Shown: one piece after another, positions 46,201-53,030 of the stretch | How the letters are laid out: every line of letters starts with the position of its first letter | Position numbering within the stretch: the stretch's first letter is position 1 | Origin: Bifidobacterium pullorum subsp. gallinarum | Lineage (GTDB): Bacteria; Actinomycetota; Actinomycetes; Actinomycetales; Bifidobacteriaceae | NCBI RefSeq assembly: GCF_000741215.1 | Contig: NZ_JGYX01000002.1 | Span: 310,001-374,000 of the forward strand | Length of the DNA stretch: 64,000 nt | Reading direction: 5' to 3' | Program-made: the position numbers and the translations under genes | The notes under the pieces: model-generated | The model's database searches: none | What the model was told of the DNA's origin: nothing | Seen by the model: only the letters and a program-made list of their open reading frames with translations

Positions 46201-46821
46201 ATTGGTCACCTGGGTTTCGATCTTCAGACCGTGGTCCATCAGTTCGATGTAGAAGTTGTCACGGCCGTAGATGTCCTGCAGTTCGCCGGCGTAGCGCAAT
46301 GCCTCATCGAACTGACCGAGGCGCAGACGGGTCTGGATGATGCCCGAGGGGCAGCCCGAACCGCAGATCACGCCCTTGGAATAGGTGGAGAGCACCTCGT
46401 TGTCCATACGCGGATAGCGCATCACGCGGCCTTCGAGATTGGCCACCGAGGATGCCTTCAACAGGTTCTTCAGGCCTTCATCGGTTTCCGCCCACAACGT
46501 CAGATGGGCGATCAGGCCGCCGCCGGACACGTCGTCGGAGCGCTGCGCCTCGGTGCCCCAATGCACGCGGGTCTTGTCCTGCCTGGCGGTTTCCGGCGTG
46601 GTATAGGCCTCGATGCCGATGATCGGTTTGACGCCGACCTTGACGGCCTCGCTCCACATCTCGTACGCACCGTGCATGTTGCCGTGGTCGGCGATGCCGA
46701 CGGCCGTCATACCCAGTTCCTTGGTGCGCCGCACCAGATCGGGAATCTTGGACGCACCATCCAGCAACGAGTAATGCGTATGGTTGTGCAGTTGCACGAA
46801 GTCACTACCTGATCCAGCCAT
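43267..46821 (-). CDS. dnaE: DNA polymerase III alpha subunit DnaE
   Basis: Replicative polymerase catalytic subunit, 1184 residues. The PHP domain opens with LHNHTHYSLLDGASKIPDL and DHGNMHGAYEMW; the polymerase core has GRGSAAGSMVAYAMGIT and PDIDTDFDPEGRMRVLEY carrying the catalytic Asp residues; a helix-hairpin-helix and an OB-fold region (VTIAGLVTGVDRRVSKKGN) follow. The final residues LPAA end soon after. The start at 46821 (MAGSGSDFVQL) is preferred over the GTG three codons upstream because GGTGG precedes it. Its neighbour, divergent by 168 bases, is the DnaA-like gene. Confidence 0.96.
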   Translation of the reverse strand: MAGSGSDFVQLHNHTHYSLLDGASKIPDLVRRTKELGMTAVGIADHGNMHGAYEMWSEAVKVGVKPIIGIEAYTTPETARQDKTRVHWGTEAQRSDDVSGGGLIAHLTLWAETDEGLKNLLKASSVANLEGRVMRYPRMDNEVLSTYSKGVICGSGCPSGIIQTRLRLGQFDEALRYAGELQDIYGRDNFYIELMDHGLKIETQVTNELLDIAKRLNAPLLATNDSHYVLEEDRGAQDAMLCINSGSRLDDPDRFKFDGSGYYLKSAEEMRALFKDLPEACDNTIEVAERCNVMFDDGEDGAFMPQFACPEGWDETSLFLKQVEEGLEKRYKGNVPMDVLKQADYECGVICQMQFCGYFLVVSDYINWAKNNGVMVGPGRGSAAGSMVAYAMGITELDPLQHGLIFERFLNPERVSLPDIDTDFDPEGRMRVLEYVADKYGHDKVAQCVIYGTIKTKQALKDSARIMGYEFSVGEHVTKALPPSKNGKDASLKEIFDPTSKRYAEAREFREMYESEPDAHRIIDEAKGIEGLIRQTGVHACATIMGSEPITDTSPLLERTDGTVTTTFEYHTCETLGLVKMDFLGLSNLTVIRDTLRNIERNGKPAIDYREIPLDDKETYQLLSRGDTLGVFQLDSDGMRSLLKSLKPDNFNDISALIALYRPGPMDVDSHNNYAKRKNGLQKITPIHPEVAEALAPVLDETYGLIVYQEQVQSSARILAGYSLGRADVLRRAMGKKKPEVLAKEQVPFFAGMKEHGYSEEAAQAVWDIFVPFAGYAFNKSHSAAYGLISYWTAYLKTHYPVEFMAALLQNERTNKDKTALYLGEARRMGIQVLPPDVNESVLEYSAVGDVVRFGLGAIRNVGDQPVADIIAERSGPRGKFVNFMDFIRRVPLSALNRRLVESLIKAGAFDSIDPNRRALYQIHEAAIDSVVGLKRKQAEGQFDLFSDVDGGDAEDMGDAGVTVPDVEEWDKKTKLNFEREMLGLYVSDHPLSGMQAVLASLREMSIAHLIDRAKTMPDRMQVTIAGLVTGVDRRVSKKGNAWAIVTIEDMESSIQCMFFGKVYEAAAADLAIDTVVRIRGMVEVRDESVSLRATEMDVPTLEAVDERPLVITLPQVALNRAHVMQLGQILTNHPGYCEVKLAIVDDKGNAQVLTFGDRFRVKRDTSLFAEIKILFGPSCLPAA

Positions 46822-46926
46822 AGGTTCCACCTTACCTCAGTAGGTCCACGATAACCGTTGCTCCAGTCTCCACCCGACACGCACCGATGGTAGATATGTA
46901 CCGATTCCGCGTGTGTGAGTCAACAA

Positions 46927-46940
46927 TGGTGCGCACCATA
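46927..46940. promoter_or_regulatory. Perfect 14-base palindrome between dnaE and the DnaA-like gene
   Basis: ATGGTGCGCACCAT is self-complementary and lies 50 bases before the DnaA-like start and 106 bases before dnaE. Its place in a divergent promoter region suggests an operator for a dimeric regulator. I see no DnaA box in this gap. Confidence 0.4.
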
Positions 46941-46989
46941 CAGCGCCACGACCGCGGGCATGCGGCAGAACGGAAAGGAGTTGGTCACG

Positions 46990-47793
46990 ATGACGACGGC
47001 ACCTATGAATCAACACGGGAGCGTCCCTGCTCCCCATCCATGGTCTCCCATGGATCCGGAGACGCATCTGAATAAGAATGCGACGTTCGACACGTTCGTG
47101 CCCGGCGACTCCAACCGCTTCGCACGCACCGTCGCCCTCGCCGTCGCCGAAGGATCAGGACAGGACTTCAACCCCCTATGCATCTACGGCGGATCAGGCC
47201 TGGGCAAAACCCACCTGCTCAACGCCATCGGCAACTACGCCCTCGTCAAGGACCCCACCCTCAAGGTCCGCTACGTCACATCAGAGGAATTCACCAACGA
47301 ATTCATCGACGCCCTCCAGAACCCCAACCAAAGCCAGGGCCGCATCGCCGAATTCAACCGACGCTACCGCCAGGTCGACGTCCTCCTGATCGACGACATC
47401 CAATTCCTCGGCGGCAAGGAAGCCACCCTCGAACAGTTCTTCCACACCTTCAACAGCCTCTACCAAGCCAGCAAACGCATCGTCATCGCCAGCGACGTCG
47501 CACCCAAAAACCTCAAAGGATTCACGCAGCCCCTCATCACCCGTCTGCAATCCGGCATCGTGGTGAGTCTCAACGCCCCATCGCTCGAAACCAGAACGGC
47601 GATCCTGCGCATGACGGCCACCATGCACGGATACGACATCCCCGCCGAGGCCATTGATCTGCTCGTCGAGCAGTACCCCGACGACATCCGCACCCTCAAA
47701 GGCGCCCTCACCCGACTTGCCGTCATCGCCACGCTCACCGGACAATCCATGACAGCCCAGTTCACCAAACGGGAACTCGGCATCATGGCATAG
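46990..47793 (+). CDS. DnaA-like AAA+ protein lacking the DNA-binding domain
   Basis: 267 residues corresponding to domain III of the replication initiator DnaA. After a short Pro-rich start comes LNKNATFDTFVPGDSNRFA, the DnaA entry motif, then Walker A GGSGLGKTHLLNAIG (67-81), Walker B VLLIDDIQFLGG (131-142), the arginine finger region PLITRLQSG (Arg185) and sensor II RTLKGALTRL (Arg242). There is no N-terminal domain I and no helix-turn-helix domain IV; the frame stops 25 residues after sensor II. Residues 28-177 look almost like a bifidobacterial DnaA, while 178-267 are clearly diverged. No clamp-binding QLxLPL motif of Hda is visible. The start at 46990 has AAAGGAG 9 bases upstream. It could modulate DnaA by co-oligomerising; this is inference. 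Confidence 0.85.
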   Translation: MTTAPMNQHGSVPAPHPWSPMDPETHLNKNATFDTFVPGDSNRFARTVALAVAEGSGQDFNPLCIYGGSGLGKTHLLNAIGNYALVKDPTLKVRYVTSEEFTNEFIDALQNPNQSQGRIAEFNRRYRQVDVLLIDDIQFLGGKEATLEQFFHTFNSLYQASKRIVIASDVAPKNLKGFTQPLITRLQSGIVVSLNAPSLETRTAILRMTATMHGYDIPAEAIDLLVEQYPDDIRTLKGALTRLAVIATLTGQSMTAQFTKRELGIMA

Positions 47794-47876
47794 CATGCCA
47801 CGCAAACGGAAGCGTTCGCAGCGGCGCCCTCCCGCTTCTGGCGCTTCCGCCGCATGGCATATCCACCGGCATCCCG

Positions 47877-48935
47877 TCAGACGTCATCTTCACCGGAGCG
47901 GCTGCCGTATCGTTCGACCAGACGTCGGCCCACGGCGGCCATGGCGTCGCGCAACGACTGGGGCTGCACAATATCGATGTCGACGTTATCGGAGTATTGT
48001 AGGGCCCACCACAAGACGGTCTGCGGGTCGGCGTGCACGGCGACCTCATACGTGCGCGCATCCACTCGGCTGACCGAGGGGCGCTCGAACCAGTCATAGA
48101 TGCATGACAGGCTGCTGACATGCATCAGGATGTCCTCGGCCTGGCCGGTCCATGGATATAGGCGTTCCGCCAGATAATCCGCCAACGAGAACGGGGAGCC
48201 ATCCGGCGCGTGCAACTCCTCCAACGGGCACTCCTGCCGTACACCCTCCACAATCCGCAGGTCGCGAATCCTATCGACATGCGCGAATGCCACGCCGTTC
48301 TTGCCATGCATATGGCAGAGCAGGTAGTACATGCCGTTGCGGTACGTCATCTGATACGGGTCGGCACGGTATTCCCGCGGTTTGCCGCTTTCCGGATCGA
48401 TACGCAGCGTCAGACTGCCATCCACCGCGTAATCGCACATCCGGAAGGACACCACGCGTTTCCCGCTGATGGCCTCGTCCAGATTCTCGACATTCGACAG
48501 GAACTCACGATTGTACGGTCTGGGTACCCGTATGTTCCGCAACCCCTGTGAATGCGCGCCGGCGAATCCCGCAAGAACGCGCAATCGGTCATAGGACTCC
48601 CGCGCATACTCCTCATCGATGCGGGACAATGCCAGCCCGTCACCGAACAGGCGCAGCTCGGCCACATCGATCGCAGGCTCCATGCACCATCCGGGGCGTG
48701 CATCGGCACTGTCCGCCTGACGCATATCGGCTGCGGTCAGACGCCGAACCGTCCGACCCATAGGACGCTGAGCCTCCAATAGCTGCAGATGAGCATGCAC
48801 CGTTTTCTCGGTTGCCCCGACACGATCGCTCAGCTCCTTGACCGTCAGGCCGTGTTCCGAATCGGTATGCTCGGCCAGTTCGTTCAGGATATCCACCAGA
48901 ATCTCGTTGGTGCTACGCGTTTTCCTGCCTGCCAT
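47877..48935 (-). CDS. WYL-domain transcriptional regulator
   Basis: 352 residues. The N-terminus holds a winged helix-turn-helix (ILVDILNELAEHTDSEHGLT, then VKELSDRVGATEKTVHAHLQ) and the C-terminal two thirds the WYL sensor region, with ADPYQMTYRNGMYYLLCHMH and a closing WCX-like domain (VAVHADPQTVLWWALQYSDN). WYL regulators often bind nucleic-acid or nucleotide ligands and control phage-defence or DNA-damage genes. The start at 48935 follows GGGAGGG. It is divergent from a small membrane-protein gene across a gap with inverted GGACA motifs, so that gene may be its target. Confidence 0.88.
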   Translation of the reverse strand: MAGRKTRSTNEILVDILNELAEHTDSEHGLTVKELSDRVGATEKTVHAHLQLLEAQRPMGRTVRRLTAADMRQADSADARPGWCMEPAIDVAELRLFGDGLALSRIDEEYARESYDRLRVLAGFAGAHSQGLRNIRVPRPYNREFLSNVENLDEAISGKRVVSFRMCDYAVDGSLTLRIDPESGKPREYRADPYQMTYRNGMYYLLCHMHGKNGVAFAHVDRIRDLRIVEGVRQECPLEELHAPDGSPFSLADYLAERLYPWTGQAEDILMHVSSLSCIYDWFERPSVSRVDARTYEVAVHADPQTVLWWALQYSDNVDIDIVQPQSLRDAMAAVGRRLVERYGSRSGEDDV

Positions 48936-49021
48936 GCCGCCCTCCCGGACTCGACGCCTACCCTCATCATAGCCGCGACGACACGCCGGACATGTGGATA
49001 ACCGGTATCGTTCGACCACAT

Positions 49022-49040
49022 TGTCCGAATCATCTGGACA
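49022..49040. promoter_or_regulatory. Candidate WYL-regulator operator
   Basis: TGTCC at 49022-49026 and GGACA at 49036-49040 form an inverted repeat in the divergent gap; a third GGACA lies at about 48986-48992 in CCGGACATG. The element is 32 bases before the small membrane-protein start. Confidence 0.35.
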
Positions 49041-49071
49041 TCGGCGGCACGTCCCGTCTACCGTCATCATC

Positions 49072-49395
49072 ATGACCAGACAACACATATCGCCCGGTAA
49101 ACCAAATATCATCACCATAGCGACGTTGGTGGCGGCCGTGTGCACCACGCTCGGCCTGCTGGGTACAGCGTTTCAGACGTGGATGTTGCTCTCCGGCGAA
49201 TACTCCCCCTGGGGCGCGCTGCTCATGGTGTCGATGCTGGCCACCGGCTGGCTGACGGTGGTTACGGCCCTGGCATCCCTCGTCCTGGGCGTCATCAGTC
49301 TCTGCCGCCGTTCGTGCAGCCGTTGGATATCGATATACGCCATCACCGTGGGCGCGGTGCCGTTACTCGGCGTGCTGGGCACGCAGCTGCTCTAG
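49072..49395 (+). CDS. Small membrane protein of unknown function
   Basis: 107 residues with three hydrophobic helices: IITIATLVAAVCTTLGLLG, a middle segment ALLMVSMLATGWLTVVTALA running into SLVLGVISL, and ISIYAITVGAVPLLGVLG. No known family motif. The frame opens 26 codons earlier at an ATG (48994), but that stretch covers the putative operator, so I prefer 49072 although its ribosome-binding site is weak. Its last 33 bases overlap the 3' end of rluD on the opposite strand. It is divergent from the WYL regulator. Confidence 0.6.
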   Translation: MTRQHISPGKPNIITIATLVAAVCTTLGLLGTAFQTWMLLSGEYSPWGALLMVSMLATGWLTVVTALASLVLGVISLCRRSCSRWISIYAITVGAVPLLGVLGTQLL

Positions 49396-50283
49396 CGCAT
49401 GCTCCAAATCGGCGGGATACGTCGACGTGACGGTGGTCCATACGTGCGTGCGGGGATGCCGGAACTCCAACTGCACCGCATGCAGCCATTGGCGTTCCAG
49501 ACCCAGCTCGGCCGCCATCACCGGATTCGCCCCATACATCGGGTCGCCCACCAGCGGATGCCCGATGGAGGAGAAATGTACACGGATCTGATGGGTACGC
49601 CCGGTCTCCAGGTTCACGCTCACCAGCGTGGCCTCGCCGAAACGCTCCATCACATCCCAATGCGTGACCGCCTCCTTGCCGGCAGGGGTTACGGTGAAGC
49701 GGAAATCGGACACCTTGGCACGCCCGATCGGCGCATCGATAGTGGCCCTATCCTCCTTGAGGTTGCCCTGAACCAAGGCATGATAGGTCTTCACCACCTC
49801 ATGTTCGGCGAACTGACGCCGCATCTCCTTGTACGCCAGCTCCGACTTGCACACCAGCATCAGACCGGAGGTGCCGACGTCCAGCCGGCTTACGATCCCC
49901 TGCCGCCCCGGCGCACCGTACGAGGTGATATGCACCCCGCGGTCCAGCAAACTGCCCAGCACCGTGGGGCCGGTCCATCCCACCGAGGCGTGTGCGGCGA
50001 CGCCGACCGGCTTGTCCACCACCACAACGTCATCGTCCTCATAGACGACACGCATGTCGTCGGCGATGGGTTCAGGCTCGTGGCGTTCCTCCTGCAGGTC
50101 GAACTCCACCATGTCGCCGGCCTGCAATATCCCCGATTTCGCCACGTCACGCCCCAATACGTGCGCCTGTCCGCTGGCAACCAGGTCGGACGCCTTCGCC
50201 CGTGAGATGCCAAGCATCTTGGCCACGGCAACGTCGAACCGCTTGCCGATCAGCGCATCAGGAGCCGGTGCCAGATGGGTCAT
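49363..50283 (-). CDS. 23S rRNA pseudouridine synthase RluD/RluA family
   Basis: 306 residues: an S4 RNA-binding domain (KRFDVAVAKMLGISRAKASD, residues 13-32 and on) and the RluA-type catalytic domain with VVDKPVGVAAHASVGWTGPT and the catalytic Asp in GIVSRLDVGTSGLMLV; ETGRTHQIRVHFSSIGHPLV completes the signature. RluD, which modifies helix 69 of 23S rRNA, is the usual member beside lspA. The ATG overlaps the lspA stop by 4 bases (ATGA). Confidence 0.93.
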   Translation of the reverse strand: MTHLAPAPDALIGKRFDVAVAKMLGISRAKASDLVASGQAHVLGRDVAKSGILQAGDMVEFDLQEERHEPEPIADDMRVVYEDDDVVVVDKPVGVAAHASVGWTGPTVLGSLLDRGVHITSYGAPGRQGIVSRLDVGTSGLMLVCKSELAYKEMRRQFAEHEVVKTYHALVQGNLKEDRATIDAPIGRAKVSDFRFTVTPAGKEAVTHWDVMERFGEATLVSVNLETGRTHQIRVHFSSIGHPLVGDPMYGANPVMAAELGLERQWLHAVQLEFRHPRTHVWTTVTSTYPADLEHALEQLRAQHAE

Positions 50284-50795
50284 CGTCGCTCCTCGCCAAG
50301 ATCCGATTCGCTGAAGGGCACCCCCAGCACCAACAGCAGCACCACCGCAATGCCGGCGCCCACAAGCAGGATGTCCGCCACATTCCCCACGGACCACCCG
50401 TAGTTGATGAAATCCACCACCTTGCCGTTGAGGAAACCATCCGCGTACACCACGCGGTCGATCAGATTGCCCAAGGCACCTGAGAACGCCACGGACAGCA
50501 CCACGGTCCACGCCAGTCTGACGGTCTTCAACGCGCCGACGACCAGGAGTACACATGCCACGGCGGCCAGCAGTGAGATGGCCCAGGTGGCGGAGGAGAA
50601 CAGCCCCAATGACATACCCGGGTTGAACACCAGCGTGAACGACAGCAGTCCGGGAATCACCGGCACCGTACCGGCATCGGCCAGCGCCTGCAGCGCCCAC
50701 AGCTTGGTGCCCTGGTCAAGGATCAGTCCGACAATCGCAATACACGCAAAGACGGCCACGCGTGTGCGCAGCCGTCTTTGTTGACTCACAGTCAT
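50280..50795 (-). CDS. lspA: Lipoprotein signal peptidase LspA
   Basis: Membrane aspartyl protease that removes signal peptides from prolipoproteins. The 171-residue protein has four hydrophobic helices and both catalytic motifs: SGALGNLIDRVVYADGFLNG and DFINYGWSVGNVADILLVG, each carrying an active Asp. LDQGTKLWA near residue 27 is the family's first motif. It lies 21 bases after divIVA and is coupled to rluD. Confidence 0.95.
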   Translation of the reverse strand: MTVSQQRRLRTRVAVFACIAIVGLILDQGTKLWALQALADAGTVPVIPGLLSFTLVFNPGMSLGLFSSATWAISLLAAVACVLLVVGALKTVRLAWTVVLSVAFSGALGNLIDRVVYADGFLNGKVVDFINYGWSVGNVADILLVGAGIAVVLLLVLGVPFSESDLGEERR

Positions 50796-50816
50796 ACGGT
50801 ATCAGCTCCGGTCAGG

Positions 50817-52097
50817 TCAGTTCTGCTCGACCTGATTGAAGTTGTTCGTATCCGAGACCTGGGAGACCAGCTGGCCGAGGAACTCGGTCAAGCGGGCGCG
50901 GTATTCGCTCTCGAAATGCTTCAGGCTCTGGATGTTGCCCTCGATGACCTTGCTCTGGGTCTCCAGGTTGTTGCGAACCTCCTCGGCGTAGGCATCGGCA
51001 CCGTTGCGGGTCTTCTGATCGTACTCGGCGGCGCGGCGCTGGACCTCGGCCTCGTACTGGTCGGCCGCCTGATGCTTGGCCTCGGAGTACTGGTCGCCCT
51101 CCACATGCTTGTTCTGCATGTAGGTGTCGGCATCCTGACGGGTCTTGACCGCATAGCTATCGGCCTCGGCACGGGTGCGATCAGAGTACTCGTCGGCATC
51201 GGCGTGCACGCGCTGGCTGTAATCGTCGGCCTCGGTGCGGGTGCGGGTGGAGTAGTCGTTGGCCTTGGCCACGGTCTCCTCGTAACGGTTCTGGGCCGTG
51301 TCGGTGATCTCCTTGGCCTTGGCCTTGCCCTTGTCGACGTACTGGTCGTGCAGCTGCATAGCCAGCGTCAGCATGGCGGTGGCGCGCTCCGGTTCGGTGG
51401 TGGCGGCCGCGGCGGCACCGGCGATCTTCTGCAGGCTGCCGGTCTCCGCGGCGGGCTCCACCTTGGCCATCTGCTCGCGCAGCTGCGCCTCACGATCCTG
51501 CGATTCCCGCAGCTGGCGCGCCAGCTCGTCAACCTGCTGGGCCTGCTGGGCGGCGGCGCCGGCCTGCTGCTGGGCGGCGGCCAGCTGGCGGGAGAGATCC
51601 TCGACGCGGGAGCGGAACTCATCACGCTCGCGCTGCACGGAAACCAGTTGCGCGGCAACATCCTCGTTGCCGGAAGCCTGCGCGGCCTGGGCGGTCAGCT
51701 GATCGACCTGAGCGCTCAGACGATCCACCTGTCCCTTGAGCTGCTCGTTCTGGGCGGAGAGTGCACGGTTGCTCTCCTGGGCCTCGGTCAGCTGCGCGGC
51801 ATCGACCTGCGCCGACTGGGCACCGGCGTTCGCCGCGGCGGTCTTCAGGCCCTCGTTCTCCTCCTGCAGCGACTGCACCTGCGCGGTCAGCTCGGAGATC
51901 TTGGTGTTCAGGCTGGCAACATCCGGACCGAGCGACTGCGTGGACTGGCTGCCCTGCATGGCCTGACGGCCCAGCGCTTCAACGGTTTCGGTGACCTGAT
52001 CCAGGAAGTCGTCGACCTCGTCGACATCATAGCCTTCCTTCAGGCGAACGGTTCGGAACGTATGCTCCCTAATGTCCTTCGGCGTCAACAGAGCCAT
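50817..52097 (-). CDS. divIVA: Polar growth and septal scaffold DivIVA (Wag31-like)
   Basis: Coiled-coil protein of 426 residues that marks negatively curved membrane at poles and septa. The lipid-binding N-terminus is typical: MALLTPKDIREHTFRTVRLK and GYDVDEVDDFLDQVTETVE. A long coiled coil rich in Gln and Ala spans about 60-210, then an Ala-rich break. Residues 279-377 are nine exact 11-residue repeats of the form (A)DxY-x7, for example ADDYSQRVHAD and ADEYSDRTRAE, followed by a terminal helix. The length is well above that of Mycobacterium Wag31. It lies in the usual sepF-yggT-divIVA-lspA order downstream of ftsZ. Confidence 0.95.
   Translation of the reverse strand: MALLTPKDIREHTFRTVRLKEGYDVDEVDDFLDQVTETVEALGRQAMQGSQSTQSLGPDVASLNTKISELTAQVQSLQEENEGLKTAAANAGAQSAQVDAAQLTEAQESNRALSAQNEQLKGQVDRLSAQVDQLTAQAAQASGNEDVAAQLVSVQRERDEFRSRVEDLSRQLAAAQQQAGAAAQQAQQVDELARQLRESQDREAQLREQMAKVEPAAETGSLQKIAGAAAAATTEPERATAMLTLAMQLHDQYVDKGKAKAKEITDTAQNRYEETVAKANDYSTRTRTEADDYSQRVHADADEYSDRTRAEADSYAVKTRQDADTYMQNKHVEGDQYSEAKHQAADQYEAEVQRRAAEYDQKTRNGADAYAEEVRNNLETQSKVIEGNIQSLKHFESEYRARLTEFLGQLVSQVSDTNNFNQVEQN
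50967..51263 (-). repeat. Nine tandem 33-base units encoding 11-residue repeats in DivIVA
   Basis: Each unit encodes a hendecad with Tyr at position 4, usually Asp at 2 and Ala at 1. The units have diverged at the DNA level but keep the exact 33-base register with no insertion. An 11-residue period is that of a right-handed or near-straight coiled coil. Confidence 0.85.
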
Positions 52098-52195
52098 AAA
52101 TCTTGCACCTCGCTTCAGGCATAGTGCCTCGCTATGTACGTACTCAACCTACGATGCTAGCACGCCCCCTGTGCAGAACGCCATTACACATGCCA

Positions 52196-52477
52196 TTAAA
52201 GGAGAATCCGCAACACGATCAGAGCGAAATACAGCACGATGAAGCTGACATCGAAATATATCGGCCCCATGGGAATCGGCGGAATATAGCGCCTCAACCA
52301 CCTCAGGGGCGGATCGGTGAGCGTATAGACCGCCCCGATCAGCGACAACACCACGCCACGCGGACGCCACCGCGGGGCCAGCACCGCCACCCAATCCAGC
52401 ACCATCCGGATCAGCAATACGGTGATATACGCACCGATCAGCCAATCGATGATGCGTGCGAGGACAAATAACAGCAT
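52196..52477 (-). CDS. YggT family membrane protein
   Basis: 93-residue protein with two hydrophobic helices (LARIIDWLIGAYITVLLIRM and FDVSFIVLYFALIVLRILL) around a loop with VYTLTDPPLRWLRRYIPPI, the YggT signature. In actinobacteria and cyanobacteria the family sits between sepF and divIVA and is linked to division or membrane organisation; biochemical function is unknown. The gap to sepF is 53 bases and to divIVA 98 bases. Confidence 0.92.
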   Translation of the reverse strand: MLLFVLARIIDWLIGAYITVLLIRMVLDWVAVLAPRWRPRGVVLSLIGAVYTLTDPPLRWLRRYIPPIPMGPIYFDVSFIVLYFALIVLRILL

Positions 52478-52530
52478 GTCCCCAGCCTACCAAGAGAACC
52501 GGGGACAAGCTGATAACGAACAGTGAGCCG

Positions 52531-53001
52531 TCAGTCCGAGAACAGGTCGTGGGTCGACTTGGACGTCTGTGGTTCGTCCACCTTGATGTTCGCCGGGCTC
52601 AGCAGGAACACGCGCGGGGTCACCCGTTCGATCGAGCCGCGCACGCCGAACACCACGCCGGCGGAGAAATCGACGATCCGGTAGGCAACGGCCTCCGGCA
52701 CACCGGTCAGGTTGAGCACCACCGGCACGCCGTCGCGCAACGCACGCCCCACCATCTGCGCCTCGTCGTAGGTCTTGGGGTGAATCGTCGTGATGCGGCT
52801 GACCCGCCCCGGGAACGGGCTGGTGGACGATTCACGGGAGGCCCCGGAGGTACCGGACGACGCGTTCGAAGTCATCGGCGTGACCGAATGATCCGAATCG
52901 AACGACGATTCGGCAGGCTCCTCGTCAAGCACCGGATCGTCGTCGTCAACGACATCCGTCATGCCCAGATAGGACATCGCGTTCTTCATAAACCCAGCCA
53001 T
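52531..53001 (-). CDS. sepF: Cell division protein SepF
   Basis: FtsZ-binding membrane anchor that aligns FtsZ filaments. The 156-residue product has the N-terminal amphipathic helix MAGFMKNAMSYLGM that binds membrane, an acidic and Ser-rich linker (about 15-65), and the SepF fold with ITTIHPKTYDEAQMVGRALR, GVPVVLNLTGVPEAVAYRIV and FLLSPANIKV. The ATG at 53001 follows AAAGGAACC; a GTG one codon upstream is possible. It lies 29 bases after ftsZ. As no FtsA is seen here, SepF is probably the main FtsZ membrane tether. Confidence 0.95.
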   Translation of the reverse strand: MAGFMKNAMSYLGMTDVVDDDDPVLDEEPAESSFDSDHSVTPMTSNASSGTSGASRESSTSPFPGRVSRITTIHPKTYDEAQMVGRALRDGVPVVLNLTGVPEAVAYRIVDFSAGVVFGVRGSIERVTPRVFLLSPANIKVDEPQTSKSTHDLFSD

Positions 53002-53030
53002 CACGGTTCCTTTCGTTACAGTCCGTCGAT

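Noticed and set aside
45109..46812. Plus-strand open frame antisense to dnaE
   Set aside because: Shadow of dnaE; no family motif.
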